Shown one piece after another: positions 1 through 14,100 of a stretch of DNA of 64,000 nucleotides (position 1 is its first letter; every line of letters starts with the position of its first letter). Origin of the DNA: Dyella dinghuensis (GTDB taxonomy: Bacteria > Pseudomonadota > Gammaproteobacteria > Xanthomonadales > Rhodanobacteraceae). A program made the position numbers and the translations under genes. The DNA is taken from positions 311,214 through 375,213 of the forward strand of contig NZ_RYZR01000002.1 in the NCBI RefSeq assembly GCF_003977615.1, written 5' to 3'. Under the pieces are notes generated by a model, which was not told the DNA's origin, searched no databases, and saw only the letters and a program-made list of their open reading frames with translations.

Positions 1-46
1 TCTTAATTGATGCCATGCCGTGATTCGTTTGGGCCTGAGTTTTTGA

Positions 47-604
47 ATGTCGAGAGATAGTGTGAATTTGCAGCAGGACTTGTCGGACTACGCGAATCGT
101 TACCCTGGCGACTTTCATGCGAGTGCGTGTCTGTCGTTTCTGACGAAAGCGTCGCTTCCTTTTCATCGCGAGCACGCAGAAGGGCATTTCACGGGATCGG
201 CGTGGCTTGTCGATGCGAGCGGCGCGCGTGTTCTGCTTACACATCACCGCAAGTTGAATAGGTGGCTGCAGCTGGGTGGCCACGCTGATGGCGATAGCGA
301 CCTCTCAGCCGTCGCCTTACGAGAAGCTGAGGAAGAATCGGGTATTTCCGGTCTCAGCGTCGAGCGCGACATTTTTGATGTCGACCGCCACTGGATTCCC
401 GAGCGTTACAACGAGCCCGGACATTGGCATTACGATGTGCGTTATGTCGTGCGCGCTGGGGCGAACGATACATTCGCGGTCAGCGATGAGTCCCTGGAAC
501 TCGCCTGGGTTTCGATTGAGGCTATCGCGACAGCGAACGACACCGATGAGTCGCTGCGCCGCATGGCAAAAAAATGGCTCGAACGCGAAGCGAATAGCTT
601 CTAA
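47..604 (+). CDS. Nudix hydrolase
   Basis: This 185-residue protein is a Nudix-fold hydrolase, a family that cleaves nucleoside diphosphates linked to another moiety. The Nudix box lies around residues 77-99 and ends in REAEEESGI, which supplies the metal-binding glutamates. The box begins GGHADGDS, so the first glutamate of the consensus (G-x5-E) is a serine. The GGH.D.D variant of the box occurs in other family members, so activity is not excluded. The substrate cannot be told from sequence. The stop codon overlaps the end of the convergent dioxygenase gene by four bases. The true upstream neighbour is outside the window. Confidence 0.85.
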   Translation: MSRDSVNLQQDLSDYANRYPGDFHASACLSFLTKASLPFHREHAEGHFTGSAWLVDASGARVLLTHHRKLNRWLQLGGHADGDSDLSAVALREAEEESGISGLSVERDIFDVDRHWIPERYNEPGHWHYDVRYVVRAGANDTFAVSDESLELAWVSIEAIATANDTDESLRRMAKKWLEREANSF

Positions 605-1122
605 CCGTAACGCGCTGGTGCCGGGTTGAGATGGCCACACACCTTGCATGTGCGTGCGTCGTGAGAGGCATAGAAGCGATCGAACACCGGCGGGAAGTCG
701 GTTTCAATGTTGTCTAACGTGAAATATTCTTCGTAAAGCTTGTTGTTGCAGCGCTCGCAGAACCACATCAGGCCATCTTTCTCGGAGCCGAGGCGACGGC
801 GCTCGATCACCATGCCGATGGAATCAGGCATCCGCTGAGGCGAATGCGGAACGCGCGGAGGAAGATAAAAAATCTCGCCGGCGCGGATCGGAATATCCCG
901 CGCCTGCCCATCGTCCTGCACCTTCAACACCATCTCGCCTTCGATCTGGTAGAAGAACTCCGGACCTTCGTCATGGTGATAGTCAGTGCGCGCGTTCGGG
1001 CCACCCACGATCATGATGATGAAATCGCCATCGACGATGCACTTGTTGCCTACCGGCGGCTTGAGCAAATGGCGGTGTTCATCAATCCAGCGTTGAAGAT
1101 CGAAGGGCGGCACGAGCGCCAT
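601..1122 (-). CDS. nbaC: 3-hydroxyanthranilate 3,4-dioxygenase
   Basis: The 173-residue product matches bacterial 3-hydroxyanthranilate 3,4-dioxygenase, which opens the ring of 3-hydroxyanthranilate in the kynurenine route to quinolinate and NAD. It is a cupin. The expected iron ligands are visible as His49, Glu55 (in HHDEGPE) and His93 (in RVPHSPQR). The C-terminus carries two cysteine pairs (CERC and CKVC) that form the rubredoxin-like metal site of the bacterial enzymes. No other kynurenine-pathway gene is present in the window. It ends tail-to-tail with the Nudix gene, overlapping by four bases. Confidence 0.93.
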   Translation of the reverse strand: MALVPPFDLQRWIDEHRHLLKPPVGNKCIVDGDFIIMIVGGPNARTDYHHDEGPEFFYQIEGEMVLKVQDDGQARDIPIRAGEIFYLPPRVPHSPQRMPDSIGMVIERRRLGSEKDGLMWFCERCNNKLYEEYFTLDNIETDFPPVFDRFYASHDARTCKVCGHLNPAPARYG

Positions 1123-1205
1123 GGTAGGAGTCCGACAGGAAAAGACGGCTTACCTTAGCGCCGCCGCTGTACTAAATGAAGCCTCCGGCCCGAGTGGCAC
1201 GCCAA

Positions 1206-1949
1206 TCAGGAGGCCGGCATGACGGCCTGCACGGGGATGAATTGCAGAAACTGGCCGCCAACGAAGCTTTGCAGATAATTGATGGCAGAGCGTCGATATT
1301 TTTCTGCGGTGAATTCCGCGACTAAATCGGTGCGGCCGACAATGCCGCCGAAGAGGCGCTCGAAACTGAGATTGCGGTCATGTTCGGACAGTTCATTCGA
1401 AACCAGCAGTGGCTGACCCTGCGAATCTTTGCTTTGCGCCAGCCTCCACATGGCAATCTCAACATTGCGCGCGGCGTTGTAGACGCGTTGGGCGTCAAGG
1501 CCATCAAGGAGGTACAGATTCTGCTTGCCGCCATGCGCGGTGACCAGCATGTCGGCCGTCCCATAGATCAGCGCGGCGACGCGGTCGCCCTGGAAGTCTG
1601 GATCAAGGGCGCGCGACATTGCTTTGATATCGCGTAGTTCGCCGAGACCGGGCAGCGGTTTGCGGTGATCGATGGCATCACGCACTTGCGCCTCGGCGGC
1701 TTCACGGCTTACCGCACCTGATTTTGCCCATTGGTGCGGATTGCGCTTGTAGAGTTTGTCCATCAAAAGATAGAGCGCGGCGAGGTTGTCGCGTAGTTCA
1801 AGCGTGGCCATGCGATTGGGGTCTGACTGTGCGAATTGTCCGCCAGTGAGATGCGCTTCGGGCACCACATGACCGTTGACGGGCGGTGTCGATTTGCAAC
1901 CCGCAATGACCACCACCAATGGCAGCCCTATCCACGCAAAAATTTTCAT
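1206..1949 (-). CDS. Putative lipoprotein of unknown function
   Basis: I do not recognise the family. The reading frame opens upstream, but the start at 1949 gives a clean lipoprotein signal: MKIF, a hydrophobic stretch, then the lipobox IAGC with the acylated cysteine near residue 18. The mature part, about 230 residues, is rich in helix-forming residues with no transmembrane segment. It is probably periplasmic and membrane-anchored. It contains no enzyme motif I can name. It sits between the dioxygenase gene and parE on the same strand, with 71 bases to parE, so it could be transcribed with parE. Confidence 0.7.
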   Translation of the reverse strand: MKIFAWIGLPLVVVIAGCKSTPPVNGHVVPEAHLTGGQFAQSDPNRMATLELRDNLAALYLLMDKLYKRNPHQWAKSGAVSREAAEAQVRDAIDHRKPLPGLGELRDIKAMSRALDPDFQGDRVAALIYGTADMLVTAHGGKQNLYLLDGLDAQRVYNAARNVEIAMWRLAQSKDSQGQPLLVSNELSEHDRNLSFERLFGGIVGRTDLVAEFTAEKYRRSAINYLQSFVGGQFLQFIPVQAVMPAS

Positions 1950-2071
1950 GCCGAACGTTTCCATCCATGGATGCAAAACGCGCCGCTCGTGGCGGCGCAT
2001 ACATGGCTAGTATCCCAGCGGAGCGTCTCAGCAATGCCTTCAATGGCTGAAGGCAAACGCCATCAATGTGC

Positions 2072-3961
2072 TCAGACTTCGAGTGTGGCGAGGTCGCCTT
2101 TTTCTTCCAGCCAGCTCTTGCGGTCGCCTGCACGTTTTTTCGCCAGCAACATATCCATGAGCTTGGTCGTGCCTTCAGCATCATCGACAGTAAGCTGCAC
2201 CAGGCGACGTGTGTCCGGATAAATCGCCGATTCGCGCAACTGCGAGGGGTTCATCTCGCCCAGGCCCTTGAAGCGCGTGACGGTGACCTGGCCTTTGATC
2301 TTTTCGCGCTCGATGCGTTGGAGCATCGCGGCTTTTTCGTTTTCGTCCAGGCAATAGAACACTTGCTTGCCCACGTCGACGCGGAACAATGGCGGCATCG
2401 CAACGAAGACGTGGCCGTCGCGCACCAGTGTGGGGAAGTGACGCAGGAATAGTGCGCTGAGCAATGTGGCGATGTGCAAGCCGTCGGAATCCGCATCGGC
2501 GAGGATGATGACTTTGCCGTAGCGCAAACCGCTCAAATCATCCTTGCCAGGATCGCAGCCGATGGCGATAGCCAGATTGTGGACTTCCTCCGACGCGAGT
2601 ACGGACGTAGATTCCACTTCCCACGCGTTGAGGATCTTGCCGCGCAGCGGAAGAATGGCCTGAAACTCTTTGTCGCGTGCCTGCTTCGCGCTGCCGCCTG
2701 CGGAGTCGCCTTCGACGAGGAACAGTTCGGTGCGCGTGAGGTCGGTTGCGGTGCAATCGGCTAGCTTGCCGGGCAGGGCAGGGCCTTGCGTGATCTTTTT
2801 ACGCACCACTTGCTTGGCAGCTTTCAGTCGTGCACTGGCGCGTTCAATCGCCAGCTGTGCAATGCGTTCGCCAAGATCGACGTGCTGGTTGAGCCAAAGG
2901 CTGAAGCCATCGTGTGCAACGCTTTCGACTAGAGCGGCTGCGTCACGTGAAGAGAGACGTTCCTTGGTCTGGCCGGCGAATTGCGGATCCTGCAGCTTGA
3001 CGGACAGCACGAACGCCAGGCGTTCCCACACATCTTCAGGTGCCAGCTTCACGCCGCGCGGCAGAAGATTGCGGATATCGCAGAACTCGCGTACGGCGTT
3101 GGTAAGTCCGGTGCGCAGTCCGTTGACGTGCGTACCACCTTGTACGGTAGGAATGAGGTTGACGTAACTTTCCTGGACAAGCTCGCCTTCAGGCAGCCAT
3201 GTCAGTGCGACGTCCAAACCTTCTTTCTCGCGCGCGATGTGATGCACGAACAGCTCGGCAGGAAGGCATTCGGCACCGTCGAGTTCGCCGCGCAGGTAAT
3301 CGCGCAGGCCGTCTTCGTAGTACCACTCGCTCACTTCACTGGTCGCTTCATCGGTGAGCTTGACGCTAAGCCCGGCACACAACACCGCTTTCGCGCGTAA
3401 GAGATGCTTGAGTTTGGGCAGCGAAATCTTCGGCGAATCGAAATATTTAGGATCGGCCCAAAAGCGAACCGTCGTACCGGTTTTCTTTTTCGGCACGGTG
3501 CCGATGATCTTCAGATCGCTGGAGCGATCGCCATTGGCGAAGCCCATGGTGTATTCGTTGCCGTCACGGCGAATGGTCACAAGCACCTTGGTCGACAGCG
3601 CATTCACCACCGATACGCCCACGCCGTGCAAACCGCCGGAGAAGTTGTAGTTCTTGCCGGAGAATTTGCCGCCTGCGTGCAGGCGCGTGAGGATCAATTC
3701 GACACCGGGGATACCTTCGTCCGGGTGAATGTCTACCGGCATGCCGCGGCCGTCGTCGCTTACTTCCACCGAGCCGTCGGTATGCAGGATCACTTCAATC
3801 GACTTGGCGTGGCCGGCGAGCGCCTCGTCTACCGAGTTGTCGATGACTTCCTGCGCCAGATGGTTCGGGCGCGAGGTGTCGGTGTACATGCCCGGGCGGC
3901 GTTTGACCGGGTCAAGGCCGGAAAGGACTTCGATATCGGCGGCGTTATAGCGACTGCTCAT
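2072..3961 (-). CDS. parE: DNA topoisomerase IV subunit B
   Basis: This 629-residue protein is the ATPase subunit of topoisomerase IV, which separates linked daughter chromosomes. The N-terminal GHKL ATP-binding domain shows EVIDNSVDEAL with the magnesium-binding Asn, followed by the DDGRGMPVD and GGLHGVGVSVVN motifs. The TOPRIM domain shows EGDSAGG and the acidic DADSDG, as in Escherichia coli ParE rather than the DADVDG common in GyrB. The length suits ParE and lacks the long insert of enterobacterial GyrB. The partner parC is not in the window. Confidence 0.95.
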   Translation of the reverse strand: MSSRYNAADIEVLSGLDPVKRRPGMYTDTSRPNHLAQEVIDNSVDEALAGHAKSIEVILHTDGSVEVSDDGRGMPVDIHPDEGIPGVELILTRLHAGGKFSGKNYNFSGGLHGVGVSVVNALSTKVLVTIRRDGNEYTMGFANGDRSSDLKIIGTVPKKKTGTTVRFWADPKYFDSPKISLPKLKHLLRAKAVLCAGLSVKLTDEATSEVSEWYYEDGLRDYLRGELDGAECLPAELFVHHIAREKEGLDVALTWLPEGELVQESYVNLIPTVQGGTHVNGLRTGLTNAVREFCDIRNLLPRGVKLAPEDVWERLAFVLSVKLQDPQFAGQTKERLSSRDAAALVESVAHDGFSLWLNQHVDLGERIAQLAIERASARLKAAKQVVRKKITQGPALPGKLADCTATDLTRTELFLVEGDSAGGSAKQARDKEFQAILPLRGKILNAWEVESTSVLASEEVHNLAIAIGCDPGKDDLSGLRYGKVIILADADSDGLHIATLLSALFLRHFPTLVRDGHVFVAMPPLFRVDVGKQVFYCLDENEKAAMLQRIEREKIKGQVTVTRFKGLGEMNPSQLRESAIYPDTRRLVQLTVDDAEGTTKLMDMLLAKKRAGDRKSWLEEKGDLATLEV

Positions 3962-4040
3962 TCGGAGGCGATGACTTCAAGGTAGGTTAAGCGCGGAAGA
4001 ATGGGTTGCGTCGTCGAGCGGGTCAAGCGTCGCATGGTTT

Positions 4041-5840
4041 TCAAAGCGGTGCGCAATGTTTTTCCAGCCACGCCAGATCGGCGTCTTCCAGCAGAGGGCT
4101 CAGCGCTGCGCGTACATGGGCGTGGTAGTCGTCCAGCCATGCTCTTTCTTCCGGATTCAAAAGGCCCGGCTCCAAAGCGCGGCGGTCGAACGGGCAGAGC
4201 GTGAGCGTTTCGAAGGCGTAGAACTCGCCGAATTCGGTCTGATCGGCTTCCACCACCACTGCGAGGTTCTCGTGGCGAATGCCGTGGCGTGCAGGCTTGT
4301 ACAAGCCGGGCTCGATCGACGTGATCATGCCGGGCTCGAGTGGTACGAGTGCGCCGCCGTTGACGGGCGGGCGAATGCTTTGCGGGCCTTCGTGCACATT
4401 GAGGAAGTAACCCACGCCGTGACCGGTGCCATGACCGTAGTCCATGCCGGACGCCCACAGCGGCGCGCGCGCGAGTGCATCCAGTTGCGGGCCGCTTGCG
4501 CCTTTCGGGAAACGTGCGCGGGATAGCGCGATCATGCCCTTCATCACCAGCGTCGCGTCGCGCCGTTGTTCGGCTGTGGTGGGTCCCAGCGCTAGCACGC
4601 GCGTGATATCCGTGGTGCCGCCCAGGTATTGGCCGCCGGAGTCGATCAACAGCAGACCATGACGCTGCAGCGTATTGTGCGATTCCTGCGTCGCGCGATA
4701 GTGAGGCAGCGCGCCGTTTTCCATGTAACCGGCAATGGTCGAAAAACTTTCGCCGACATAGTTGGGTTGCGCGGAGCGTTCTTCGCGCAGCAGGCTGTCG
4801 ACATCCAGCTCTGTCTGCGTCATGCCCGCGGTGAGGCGTTCTTCCAGTCGGCGGAAGGCACGCGCAAGCGCGGCGCCGTCGCGGCGCATGACTTCGCGGA
4901 TATGTGCGAGTTCGTCCTTACTCTTGTTGGCCTTAAATGCTGTCGAAGGATTGGCGCCTTCGAGGAATTTTGCCTTGGCGCCGACCTTTGCCAGGATAAC
5001 GCTGACCACGCGACCCGGATCAAACAATAATGTGTGGCTAGCGTTGAGTTCGTTCAACACGTCGCCAACTGTCGCGTAATTTGCAATCTGGACGCCGTCA
5101 TTGGCGAGCGCAGCCACCAACTTGTCGTTGAGCTTGGTGCGATCCACAAACAGTGTCGCCGAACCTTCGGTTTCAATCAGAAGATGCGCAAGGAATACCG
5201 GATTGCACTCGACATCGCTGCCGCGAAGATTGGTCAGCCAGGCAATGTCATCAAGACTGGATACGAGATGATGCGTTGCGTGCTGTTTGCGCAATGCCGT
5301 GCGCAGCTTGTCGAATTTATCGGCGCGGGGTGTGCCGGCGAACATCGCCGGATGCTCGACAACGGGAGCATTGGGCAGAGCAGGGCGATCGTTCCAGATC
5401 ACGCCGGGCAGATCGAGGTCTACGCGCAGCTTGATGCCGACCCCACCCAGCTGACGTTCGATTTGTCGTTGCGCCGCCACCGACACGCTGTCGCCGGCGA
5501 CAGCGATCACATCACCCTGATGCAGATGCTGCTGCAGCCACGTCAGGTGCTCGGGCGCATGCGATACGCGCTGCTTCATCAAGGCGACGCCGGTGCCCGC
5601 GAGCTGCTGTTCGGCTTGCGAGAAGTAACGCGAGTCTGTCCACACGCCGGCCTCGGTCGCCGTAACCACCAAGGTACCCGCGGAACCGTCGAATCCCGAG
5701 AGCCATTGGCGTGCTTGCCAATGAGCAGGCAGGTATTCCGACAGATGCGGATCGGCAGTCGGAACGATGCACGCAGCGACGCCATGTTTGGCCATGGCAT
5801 CGCGCAGGGCGGCGATTCGGGCGGGGATGGGTGTGCTCAT
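4041..5840 (-). CDS. Aminopeptidase P family protein (Xaa-Pro aminopeptidase, M24B)
   Basis: The 599-residue protein belongs to the long, three-domain form of aminopeptidase P, which removes an N-terminal residue preceding proline. Two creatinase-type N-terminal domains precede the pita-bread catalytic domain. The five dinuclear metal ligands can be placed: Asp in LLIDSGGQY, Asp in GTTDITR, His in GHGTGHGVG, Glu in SIEPGLY and Glu in RHENLAVV. The long form resembles eukaryotic cytosolic enzymes and their bacterial homologues, rather than the 440-residue PepP of E. coli. It starts divergently from the quinol oxidase operon. Confidence 0.92.
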   Translation of the reverse strand: MSTPIPARIAALRDAMAKHGVAACIVPTADPHLSEYLPAHWQARQWLSGFDGSAGTLVVTATEAGVWTDSRYFSQAEQQLAGTGVALMKQRVSHAPEHLTWLQQHLHQGDVIAVAGDSVSVAAQRQIERQLGGVGIKLRVDLDLPGVIWNDRPALPNAPVVEHPAMFAGTPRADKFDKLRTALRKQHATHHLVSSLDDIAWLTNLRGSDVECNPVFLAHLLIETEGSATLFVDRTKLNDKLVAALANDGVQIANYATVGDVLNELNASHTLLFDPGRVVSVILAKVGAKAKFLEGANPSTAFKANKSKDELAHIREVMRRDGAALARAFRRLEERLTAGMTQTELDVDSLLREERSAQPNYVGESFSTIAGYMENGALPHYRATQESHNTLQRHGLLLIDSGGQYLGGTTDITRVLALGPTTAEQRRDATLVMKGMIALSRARFPKGASGPQLDALARAPLWASGMDYGHGTGHGVGYFLNVHEGPQSIRPPVNGGALVPLEPGMITSIEPGLYKPARHGIRHENLAVVVEADQTEFGEFYAFETLTLCPFDRRALEPGLLNPEERAWLDDYHAHVRAALSPLLEDADLAWLEKHCAPL

Positions 5841-6086
5841 TGGCGCATGGTAGCAGGGTGTCGAGCGGTCGCTTCATGTGCCTAAAAATCAGGCGTTTTA
5901 CGCGCGTATGACGGTCCGGTTTCGAATCGCGCACGCGCAGGGCTTGCGATGTTCGTGCGAGGGATGCTATGCGCCGAATTTCAGCGCGGCATTATGTCTC
6001 GGACTGTTCAATGTATGTTGCGGCGCGATATCCTATGCAGGTCGTCCCCACGACACTCCCCATCAGTCTGTCGAGTAGAGTCGTAC

Positions 6087-7013
6087 GTGAACAAGCGTTC
6101 TCTCTGTGCGTTGCGCTGGTCTTGCGCAAGCGTCGCCGTGTTCCTCGGCGGTTGCAACATGGATGTCCTCTCGCCCAAGGGCGATATCGGCATCCAGGAA
6201 AAGTCCCTCATTCTGATCGCCATGGGTTTGATGCTGGTTGTGGTGATTCCGGTCATCGCGATGACGCTGTACTTTGCGTGGCGCTATCGGGCTTCCAATA
6301 CCAAAGCTACGTACGCACCGAAGTGGTCGCACTCGACCGCGATCGAAGCGGTGGTGTGGACGATTCCCTGCATCATCATCGCGATTCTGGCGACGATCAC
6401 GTGGCGCACCTCGCACACGCTCGATCCGTACAAGCCGCTGCAGTCCAACGTCAAGCCGATCACCATCCAGGCGGTGGCGCTTGATTGGAAGTGGCTCTTC
6501 ATCTATCCGGACTACGGCGTGGCGAGCGTCAACGAAGTGGCGTTCCCGGCGGGTACGCCGGTGCACTTCGAGATCACGTCCGATTCGGTGATGAATGCGT
6601 TCTTTATCCCGCAATTGGGCAGCCAGATCTACGCCATGGCCGGCATGAACACCGATCTGAACCTGATGGCGAATGAGTCGGGCAAGTTTGAGGGTCTCTC
6701 GTCGAACTACAGCGGCGAAGGGTTCTCCGACATGCACTTCATGGCAGTCGCGACGTCGCAGCAGGGGTTCACCGATTGGGTGAACAAGGCGAAGGCCAGC
6801 GCGAGCCCGCTTGATGCACAGACGTATCACGCGCTGGCACAGCCGAGCGAGAAACAGCCGGTGTCGTACTACACATCCGTCAAGCCGGATCTCTACAACG
6901 ACATCATCAAGCAGTACATGGGCGATATGAATATGGGCCGCATCGGCGAGCCGTCGCCTTCGCAAGCGAGTGCGGTTCCCTCGCCCAACGATCACGCCAA
7001 AGCGTCGGAGTAG
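6087..7013 (+). CDS. cyoA: Cytochrome bo-type quinol oxidase subunit II
   Basis: Subunit II of a heme-copper ubiquinol oxidase. A GTG start at 6087 gives a lipoprotein signal with lipobox LGGC. Upstream in-frame ATGs would put non-signal sequence ahead of it. Two transmembrane helices follow, around residues 40-65 and 85-105, then the periplasmic cupredoxin domain. The CuA-binding cysteines and histidines of cytochrome c oxidases are absent: the region around MNAFFIPQLGSQIYAMAGM carries no cysteine. This identifies a quinol rather than cytochrome c oxidase. It is the first gene of cyoABCD and ends three bases before cyoB. About 245 bases upstream are shared with the divergent peptidase gene. 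Confidence 0.93.
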   Translation: MNKRSLCALRWSCASVAVFLGGCNMDVLSPKGDIGIQEKSLILIAMGLMLVVVIPVIAMTLYFAWRYRASNTKATYAPKWSHSTAIEAVVWTIPCIIIAILATITWRTSHTLDPYKPLQSNVKPITIQAVALDWKWLFIYPDYGVASVNEVAFPAGTPVHFEITSDSVMNAFFIPQLGSQIYAMAGMNTDLNLMANESGKFEGLSSNYSGEGFSDMHFMAVATSQQGFTDWVNKAKASASPLDAQTYHALAQPSEKQPVSYYTSVKPDLYNDIIKQYMGDMNMGRIGEPSPSQASAVPSPNDHAKASE

Positions 7014-7016
7014 GCC

Positions 7017-9029
7017 ATGTTCGGAAAACTTTCTTTATCGGCCATTCCTTTCCATGAGCCGATCATTATGGGCACCCTGCTTATGGTGTGCCTGGGCGGT
7101 GCAGCGCTGCTTGGCTGGGTGACTTATCAGCGCAAGTGGGGCTATCTGTGGAGCGAGTGGTTCACCACGGTGGACCACAAGCGCATCGGTATCATGTACG
7201 TCATTCTTGCGCTGGTCATGCTGCTGCGCGGCTTTGCAGACGCCATCATGATGCGTGCGCAGCAGGCGATCGCTTCGGCTGACGCCGCTGGCTATCTCCC
7301 GCCGCATCATTACGATCAGATCTTCACCGCGCACGGCGTGATCATGATCTTCTTCGTGGCGATGCCGTTTGTGGTCGGCCTGATGAACCTGGTCGTGCCG
7401 CTGCAGATTGGTGCCCGCGACGTCGCTTATCCGTTTCTGAACTCGCTCAGCTACTGGCTCACCGCATCGGGTGTGGTGTTGGTCATGCTGTCGATGTTCG
7501 TGGGTGACTTTGCTGCAACAGGTTGGCTGGCGTATCCGCCGCTGTCGGAGTTGAAGTTCAGTCCTACGGTTGGTGTGGACTATTACATCTGGGCTCTCCA
7601 GCTATCAGGCCTTGGCACAACGCTGAGCGGCATCAACTTCGTTGTGACCATCCTGCGCATGCGTACTCCAGGCATGAAGCTGATGCAGATGCCAGTGTTC
7701 ACGTGGACGGCGCTGGTCACCAACATTCTGATCGTGGCCGCATTCCCGGTGCTGACGGTGGCTTTGGCGCTGCTGGCGGCCGATCGCTACCTGGACATGC
7801 ACTTCTTCACCAATGAGCTTGGCGGCAACGCCATGTTGTACATCAACTTGATCTGGATCTGGGGTCACCCAGAGGTGTACATCCTGATCCTGCCGGCGTT
7901 CGGCGCGTTCTCCGAGATCGTTGCAACCTTCTCTGGCAAGCCGCTGTTTGGTTACAAGTCGATGGTGTACGCCACCGCGGGCATCGGTGTGCTGTCCTTC
8001 CTTGTGTGGTTGCATCACTTCTTCACGATGGGTTCGGGCGCTGACGTCAATGCGTTCTTCGGCATCACGACGATGATCATCTCGGTGCCGACGGGCGTGA
8101 AGTTGTTCAACTGGTTGTTCACCATGTATCGCGGCCGCATTCGTTTCACATTGCCGATGATGTGGACCGTCGCTTTCATGGTGACCTTCACCATCGGCGG
8201 CATGACGGGCGTGCTGATGGCGGTGCCGGGTGCCGACTTCGTGCTGCACAACAGTCTGTTCCTGATCGCCCACTTCCATAACGTGATCATTGGCGGCGTG
8301 TTGTTTGGCATGTTTGCTGCCGTCAATTACTGGTTTCCCAAGGCGTTCGGCTTCAAGTTGGAAGAGCGTTGGGGCAAGGCCTCGTTCTGGTGCTGGGTGG
8401 TCGGTTTTTACATGGCCTTCATGCCGCTCTACGTGCTCGGCTTGATGGGCATGACGCGCCGTATGAACCACTATGCCAATCCCGCCTGGCAGCCTTACCT
8501 GATCGTCGCCGCAGCTGGCGCTGGCATCATCGCGCTCGGCATTGGTTTCATGGTGCTGCAGTTTGTGGTGAGCATTCGCAATCGCGCCGAGAACCGCGAT
8601 CTCACGGGTGATCCGTGGGGTGGCCGCACCCTGGAGTGGTCCACCAGTTCTCCAGCGCCGTTCTACAACTTTGCCGTGCTGCCGCAGGTTGAAGAGTTGG
8701 ATCAGTTCTGGGCGGATAAAGAACACAAGCGTGCATACAGGCGCCAGGAGCGCTATGCGGACATCCATATGCCGCGCAACACAGGTGTCGGCGTGTTCAT
8801 GGCGGCGTTCGGCACCGTGCTGGGTTTCGCGATGATCTGGCACATCTGGTGGCTGGCCGTTGCGGGTTTGCTCGGCATGGTCGGGTCGTTCATTACGCGC
8901 GCCTATGACACCGACGTCGATTACTACGTGCCGGGTGCTGAGGTCGAGAAGATCGAACGTGCACGCCTGATTCCGCAGCCCGGTATCGATCACGTGGATC
9001 CGGCCAAGGCCGGCCAGAAGGTGGCTTAA
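7017..9029 (+). CDS. cyoB: Cytochrome bo-type quinol oxidase subunit I
   Basis: This 670-residue catalytic subunit carries heme b, the heme-copper centre and the proton channels of a quinol oxidase, which reduces oxygen and pumps protons across the inner membrane. Diagnostic motifs are TAHG (low-spin heme ligand), WGHPEVY (copper-B histidine and cross-linked tyrosine), LHHFFTMG (two further copper-B histidines) and HFHNV (both hemes). The chain has about 15 hydrophobic helices, as in E. coli CyoB (663 residues). A GGAG ribosome site lies seven bases before the start and overlaps the end of cyoA. Confidence 0.97.
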   Translation: MFGKLSLSAIPFHEPIIMGTLLMVCLGGAALLGWVTYQRKWGYLWSEWFTTVDHKRIGIMYVILALVMLLRGFADAIMMRAQQAIASADAAGYLPPHHYDQIFTAHGVIMIFFVAMPFVVGLMNLVVPLQIGARDVAYPFLNSLSYWLTASGVVLVMLSMFVGDFAATGWLAYPPLSELKFSPTVGVDYYIWALQLSGLGTTLSGINFVVTILRMRTPGMKLMQMPVFTWTALVTNILIVAAFPVLTVALALLAADRYLDMHFFTNELGGNAMLYINLIWIWGHPEVYILILPAFGAFSEIVATFSGKPLFGYKSMVYATAGIGVLSFLVWLHHFFTMGSGADVNAFFGITTMIISVPTGVKLFNWLFTMYRGRIRFTLPMMWTVAFMVTFTIGGMTGVLMAVPGADFVLHNSLFLIAHFHNVIIGGVLFGMFAAVNYWFPKAFGFKLEERWGKASFWCWVVGFYMAFMPLYVLGLMGMTRRMNHYANPAWQPYLIVAAAGAGIIALGIGFMVLQFVVSIRNRAENRDLTGDPWGGRTLEWSTSSPAPFYNFAVLPQVEELDQFWADKEHKRAYRRQERYADIHMPRNTGVGVFMAAFGTVLGFAMIWHIWWLAVAGLLGMVGSFITRAYDTDVDYYVPGAEVEKIERARLIPQPGIDHVDPAKAGQKVA

Positions 9030-9032
9030 GTT

Positions 9033-9650
9033 ATGAGCAACGTTATTACTGCCGACCACGGCACCGTCGCGCACGGTCACGACGAACATCACGACGACGG
9101 TTCCAAGACCCTGCTCGGGTTCTGGATCTATCTGATGAGCGACTGCCTGATCTTCTCAGCGCTGTTCGCTACATTCGCTGCGCTTGCGAACGCCACCGCG
9201 GGTGGTCCGACCGGCAAGGAGTTGTTCGACCTGCCTTATGTAGGTGGTGAAACGCTGCTGCTGCTGGTCAGCAGCTTCACCTTCGGCGTGGCGATGCTCA
9301 ACATGCACGCGGGCAAGCGCAATAAGGTGATGGCGTGGCTATTCATCACGTTCCTGTTCGGTGCTTCGTTCGTGGCGATGGAAGTGCACGAGTTCGCGCA
9401 TCTGATTAACGAGGGTGCCGGTCCGAGCCGCAGCGCGTTCCTGTCGTCTTACTTCACGCTCGTCGGTACGCACGGTCTGCACGTGACCTGCGGACTGATC
9501 TGGATCGTCGTGATGATGGATATGGTGCGTCGTTTCGGTTTGAACGATGCCGTCACGCGCCGTCTTTCCTGCCTCAGCCTGTTCTGGCACTTCCTGGACG
9601 TGGTCTGGATCTGCGTCTTCACCATCGTTTATCTGCGAGGAGTGCTGTGA
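9033..9650 (+). CDS. cyoC: Cytochrome bo-type quinol oxidase subunit III
   Basis: This 205-residue protein has five hydrophobic helices, matching subunit III of bo-type oxidases (204 residues in E. coli). A histidine-rich N-terminal stretch (about residues 7-20) precedes the first helix [10 protein letters not shown]. Subunit III stabilises the complex and has no redox centre. It begins three bases after cyoB and its stop overlaps the cyoD start by one base. Confidence 0.95.
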   Translation: MSNVITADHGTVAHGHDEHHDDGSKTLLGFWIYLMSDCLIFSALFATFAALANATAGGPTGKELFDLPYVGGETLLLLVSSFTFGVAMLNMHAGKRNKVMAWLFITFLFGASFVAMEVHEFAHLINEGAGPSRSAFLSSYFTLVGTHGLHVTCGLIWIVVMMDMVRRFGLNDAVTRRLSCLSLFWHFLDVVWICVFTIVYLRGVL

Positions 9651-10027
9651 TGTCCAGCCAACACGCTCATGCGCTTGCTGCCGATCACCAGCACGCCAAT
9701 CACGGCAGCCTGAAGTCGTACATCGTCGGTTTCATCCTGTCGATCGTTCTTACCGCCATGTCGTTCGGCTGTGTGATGTCGGGCGCCGTGCCGCACGATT
9801 TGATCCTGCCAGGCATTGTGGTGTTGTGCGTGGCGCAGGTCTTGGTGCAGCTGATCTTCTTCCTGCACCTGAGCGCCAAGCCGGGCCAGCGGGACAACCT
9901 GTCGATCGGCGTCTTCACGTTGCTGATCATCGCCATCGTAGTGGTCGGGTCGCTCTGGGTGCTGCACAACATGAATGTGAACATGATGCACCCGGTGCCG
10001 ACGATGTCGTCGGGCAGCATCGGCTGA
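9650..10027 (+). CDS. cyoD: Cytochrome bo-type quinol oxidase subunit IV
   Basis: A small 125-residue membrane subunit with three predicted helices. A GTG three bases upstream is in frame, but the ATG at 9650 overlaps the cyoC stop as TGATG and lies eight bases after GAGGAG, so it is the likelier start. The sequence shows the CyoD core, with FILSIVLTAMSFG and QLIFFLHL. Subunit IV assists assembly of the oxidase. The operon ends here with a terminator. The heme O synthase gene cyoE is not adjacent. Confidence 0.92.
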   Translation: MSSQHAHALAADHQHANHGSLKSYIVGFILSIVLTAMSFGCVMSGAVPHDLILPGIVVLCVAQVLVQLIFFLHLSAKPGQRDNLSIGVFTLLIIAIVVVGSLWVLHNMNVNMMHPVPTMSSGSIG

Positions 10028-10071
10028 TCGTCCGCCAGTGGCCGGAGACCGCCCCGGCACGCACTTCCCGC

Positions 10072-10099
10072 AACGCCCGGCCTTCGCGCCGGGCGTTTT
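10072..10099 (+). terminator. Rho-independent terminator of the cyo operon
   Basis: A perfect 10-bp stem (AACGCCCGGC with GCCGGGCGTT) and a six-base loop are followed by TTTT, 45 bases after the cyoD stop. Confidence 0.85.
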
Positions 10100-10180
10100 G
10101 CGTTCCGATGTTGAAAAGCGGAAAAGGCCGGTGATGCCTGAATTATTTTCCCTATTGTCGCCGCAGCATCTCGCGGCTAG

Positions 10181-12729
<2,549 letters not shown>

Positions 12730-12780
12730 CGTGCCCCGCGCGGCGCGCGCATCGATAAACCCTCACTTCAACTCCCTTGA

Positions 12781-14091
<1,311 letters not shown>

Positions 14092-14100
14092 GGTAGCGCA

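Noticed and set aside
7605-9092. A 495-codon minus-strand open frame opposite cyoB
   Set aside because: It is antisense to a strongly conserved oxidase gene, is rich in histidine and arginine as GC-rich shadow frames are, and shows no family.
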